Source: Saccopteryx bilineata (lineage: Eukaryota; Chordata; Mammalia; Chiroptera; Emballonuridae). From it: DNA of 64,000 bases. The notes beneath the pieces were generated by a model. The model was not told the origin of the DNA and did no database searches. It saw only the letters and a program-made list of their open reading frames with translations. Numbering within the stretch: the stretch's first letter is position 1; the number at the start of each line of letters is the position of its first letter. Made by a program: the position numbers and the translations under genes. Below are positions 60,823 through 64,000 of this stretch, in pieces. Where the stretch lies: assembly GCF_036850765.1 (NCBI RefSeq), contig NC_089493.1, positions 268,253,034 through 268,317,033 on the forward strand, written 5' to 3'.

Positions 60823-61195
60823 GGCCCTGGCTGGTTGGCTCAGTGGTAGAGCCTCAGCCTGGCGTGCAGGAGTCCCAGGTTCGATTCCTGGCCAGGGCAC
60901 ACAGGAGAAGCACCCATCTGCTTCTCCACCCCTCCCCCTCTCCTTCCTCTCTGTCTCTCTCTTCCCCTCCCGCAGCCAAGGCTCCATTGGAGCAAAGTTG
61001 GCCCAGGTACTGAGGATGGTTCCATGGCCTCTGCCTCAGGCGCTAGAGTGGCTCTGGTCACAATAGAGCAACTCCCCAGAGGGGCAGAGCATCGCCCCCT
61101 GGTGGGCATGCCAGGTGGATCCCAGTCGAGCGCATGCGGGAGTCTGTCTGACTGCCTCTCAGTTTCCAGCTTCGGAAAAATGGAAGAAAAAAAAA
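60823..61195 (+). mobile_element. tRNA-derived SINE-A with intact Pol III boxes
   Basis: A box TGGCTCAGTGG (60836-60846) and consensus B box GGTTCGATTCC (60878-60888), CT-rich block, body with CTCF-like motif, and A tail. Perfect 15-bp target duplications AAGAATCAACTGATA lie at 60808-60822 and 61196-61210. Frames up to 195 residues here are read-through. Confidence 0.95.
61092..61105 (-). promoter_or_regulatory. CTCF-core-like motif in SINE-A
   Basis: The minus strand reads CCACCAGGGGGCGA at the same SINE-body position as in the copies at 42 and 34001. Confidence 0.4.
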
Positions 61196-61210
61196 AAGAA
61201 TCAACTGATA

Positions 61211-61999
61211 CGTTTATTACCACTCCTGTGACTCTGAGTAGGTCTGGAGTGGGCCCAGTGACTAACAGTCTAACGAAAGTCCAGGGGACTCCCTGATTGG
61301 TGCCCGAGGGAGCAGCAGAGTATGCAGGAGCAAGGACCCGTAATGCAGCTTGTGGCTGCGGTACTTGTCCTGAGGCTGAAGGAAGGGCCTCCACTGGACC
61401 CGGGAGGGCAGAGTGGCTCCTGCACAATGGCAGTAAAGGAAGTTAGTCTTAGGAGGCCGACAGGGGTAAGCTTTTTTGTGAAGCAGTGGCTCACCTGTAG
61501 ACTGCAAACTCCAAAAGAGTGAATGATGAGATGAGCCCGGGTCACTCATTGTGATTCCCCAACATGCGTCAGTGCCCAGCACATGCTAAGTGCTCCTTAA
61601 ACATTGCTGAATTGAGGTGAAAAATAACGGAGAGACCTGAAAGCCACAGGTGAATGGGAGAACAGGCAGGAAATGGCAGAGGAAGGAGTTTGCAGGGGGT
61701 GGAGATTCCTACAACTCTGTGAGTACAACAAGCCATGGAGTAACTGTTTTGCTTTGGGTGCTCATTTCTATCAGCAAGCCTAGGATGGCCCAAAGAAACA
61801 CCCTTTCCACAAAGGCCGGAAGGACCAGATCATGTTCTGATGTTAGGAGAAAAAATGGAAAAGTGAGGTTCGCCAGTTGCTTGCATGATTGATTTATCTG
61901 GCACAGACCTGAGGTCAAGTTTGCTCAATTATCCTGGGTCCTGATCACCTCTGGGTTCTATAGGAACTTCACGTTCCAGGTAATAAACCACTTGGCTTT
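61211..61999. other. No recognised feature
   Basis: Unique-looking sequence. Frames on both strands between 61262 and 61918 (66-106 residues) overlap and have no domain. Confidence 0.5.
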
Positions 62000-62015
62000 A
62001 GATTTGTCTTTCTTA

Positions 62016-62145
62016 TTTTTTTTTTATGTTTTAATTTCTTTTATTGATTTTAGTGAGAGGGGAATTTGCCCTGACTGGGGAACAAACCAGCAACCTCTGT
62101 GCTTCAGGTTGATGCTCTAACCAACCGAGCTACCTAGCCGGGGCA
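62016..62145 (-). mobile_element. Old tRNA-derived SINE fragment, reverse
   Basis: It ends with the reversed head 'gctctaaccaaccgagctacctagccggggc' and is T-rich at left. Target duplications AGATTTGTCTTTCTTA (62000-62015) and AGATTTATCCTTCTTA (62146-62161) differ at two bases. The CT-rich body is much reduced. Confidence 0.85.
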
Positions 62146-62161
62146 AGATTTATCCTTCTTA

Positions 62162-63600
62162 AAGGTTATTTATGCCAAAGAACTTGGTTGCCCACACCCC
62201 AAACAGCTGATGAGGAAGTGGCTTACTTTGAGGTCACCTAGTGGCCAGTACATAATGTAATTAAAGACTGGAACTGAAGGTGCTCTAAAATATGATTATT
62301 TAACCCAAACATTCTACTGTTATCTGGAGAATTGCTCTAGCTATATTCAGGAGTTGAGTAAATAGTGCTGACCTTCTGTGACTTTTTTGTGGAGACATTT
62401 TTTTTTTGGCTTCTGCATTCCTGACAGTAATGAAAGCAGAGGCCAGCCATTTTGCTGAATGCGTAATGCACATAGACCGTAGTCAGGTTGAATGAATAAG
62501 GCATGGCCACCCACTCTTAAACCACACATAAATCTCAGCCTTAGGCTCACATGATTACTTATTCCTTTCATTTGGGCTTGTTAAGTAATTACTACGTAAA
62601 TTATTAGGATAATGTAATATGCATGACTTTAAGGAATGACAAATTGTAGCTAACTTTCTTAATTTGTTGCCATAGTTACATTTCTAGAAATTCTAAATTG
62701 TTCTTCTTCTCGTGGATAAGTGACTGCCGCCCTGCTATTTGTTTAGCTCTGATTGGGTAGACCGCAATGGCATGTCAGTAAAAGGACTCCAAGTCCAGTA
62801 CTGTGAGAGCCTTACCTCGATTTCTCCTTCAAGGTCCAGAAAGCACACTGTCCAGCTGAGTGCAGGGTTTGAGTGGCCTTACTCAGAAGGTAAGAAGGCC
62901 TTGAAAAGCAACCAGGAGTGAGCAGCCCGTCTTCATCCAGCACCACCTTTTCTCTTCTTGGCCACCCAGCTGGGATTTACTAACCAGAGACGGGGGTTAA
63001 TGTAGAAGCTAGTCATCGTTTGCATCCAAGCAAACTAAAGAAAGACAATCTCTGCCATATTGAATTTGATCTTAAGGAAAAGTATGAATTTCATTTTTTT
63101 GTTTTCCATAAAATATTGAAGGATCTATTTAGTCACATCTGTGCCTAGAGGGGGTAGACCAGGCATAAGACAAGGGAATGTGCTAGAATGGGGTTTTCTG
63201 AGTATCCAGCTGCGCATGGCAAGATTAATTCTTCTCGACATAGTTCCTGTGCATTCAATCTTTTCAAGGATAGAAAGGGATATATTGGTCATTATGGGTC
63301 AAATGCAAGCAAAACAAAAGCAAGAGTGAGGAAAGTAATTTGAAACAGCAGAATTCAAGGTGAAAGGCCCCAGAAAGAGTAGACTTTAAAGAGGAAAAAT
63401 ACATTAAATAATATAAAAGGACATTTTATTTTGGTAATAGGTATAAAATTCAAGATCATAAAAATATATTTTAAAAAGATAGCTATTAGAAATAGAAAAA
63501 ATTACCAGAAAACAATTGTGAGAGAAAACACAATTCCTTAGGATCTATGTGTTTTAATGATTAAACAATTTTAAAAAATCAGATTTATTAATATACATTA
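62162..63600. other. No recognised feature
   Basis: AT-rich unique-looking sequence. Confidence 0.5.
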
Positions 63601-63619
63601 TATATATATATCCATCTAT

Positions 63620-63935
63620 CTACTTCTAGCACCTCTCTGTATCTATAACCCTTTTTAACTTATAGATACTCTACATGCTCATTAAGCCTCTAAGAAAGAA
63701 TTGGCCATATACCAAGCCTTGAAGAAAACTAATAAATTTCAAAAAAGCAGAAATTGCAGGGTTCATATTTCTGATCACAAAGCAAATAATAACAATGATG
63801 TTTGTAAATGCTTAAAATACCCACTTGCATGGCAATTAAAACAAAAACTGTAATAAGTTTTTTAGTCAAAGAGGAAATCACAACTGTAATTATAAGCCAT
63901 TTAAAAAATAATGACAAAGAAACAATGCCTATCGG
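63620..63935 (+). mobile_element. LINE-1 ORF2 fragment
   Basis: 'gaattggccatataccaagcct' and 'gtcaaagaggaaatcacaac' match the ORF2 region at the end of the endonuclease. It is diverged and may continue past the window. Confidence 0.65.
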
Positions 63936-64000
63936 CTCTGACGGAAGGCGGCAGAAGTAGAAGTGAGAATGAATGTGCACGGCTGGCACTTACATTTTAA

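Noticed and set aside
60840..61427. 195-residue minus-strand open frame
   Set aside because: Reads through a SINE-A and its flank; no domain, and SINE-A copies at other sites give similar frames.

Overview
The window is mammalian nuclear DNA, almost certainly from a bat. The evidence is the repeats: many copies of two tRNA-derived SINE families of bat type. SINE-A has a GCCCTGGCC head, SINE-B has a GCCTGACCAGG head, and both end in pyrimidine-rich tracts and A-rich tails. They sit beside recent hAT DNA transposons, which are unusual in most mammals but common in bats, and on an older layer of MIR, L2, L1, MaLR-type LTR and MER-type repeats. The SINEs look most like those I associate with horseshoe bats and relatives (Rhinolophus/Hipposideros); that family-level guess is from memory. 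I found no exon of a host protein-coding gene and no rRNA, tRNA or snRNA gene. The window reads as intergenic or deep intronic sequence, and most long open reading frames are read-through of SINEs, microsatellites or a minisatellite.

Layout. 1-6.7 kb is dense in repeats: an inverted L1 ORF2 block followed by an L1 3' end, four SINEs, a reverse-oriented LTR and a further SINE. 6.7-9.6 kb is mostly unrecognised. 9.6-15.5 kb has an old LTR, then a long L1 split at 11314-12643 by a 5'-truncated retrocopy of a hAT transposase transcript with 15-bp target-site duplications, then a second L1 3' end. 15.5-24 kb is mostly unique sequence with MIR, MER5-type, mariner-like and MLT1-type relics. 24-28 kb has SINEs, an L1 with an inverted 5' segment and a perfect (TTTC)20 tract. 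29-40 kb holds an MLT1-type LTR, a MER1-type element, an L2 split by an L1 3' UTR, and several SINEs. 40.9-47.97 kb has two hAT MITEs, one nested inside a SINE, a SPIN-like palindromic MITE and a 1.73-kb G/T-rich minisatellite. 52-64 kb has nested SINEs, two more hAT MITEs, a (TA)n(CA)n tract, more SINEs and L1 relics.

No operon-like or multigene system is present. The most interesting points are: (1) SINE-A carries a near-consensus CTCF-core-like motif, doubled in one copy; (2) a hAT transposase transcript appears to have been retroposed by L1 machinery and later gained an 18-bp perfect foldback that creates an in-frame stop; (3) a large diverged minisatellite with strong strand asymmetry; (4) four members of one hAT MITE family plus a SPIN-like MITE, with target duplications and nesting that give relative dates; (5) two L1 copies with the structure expected of twin-primed inversion. 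Family names come from recognition by eye; nothing was searched.
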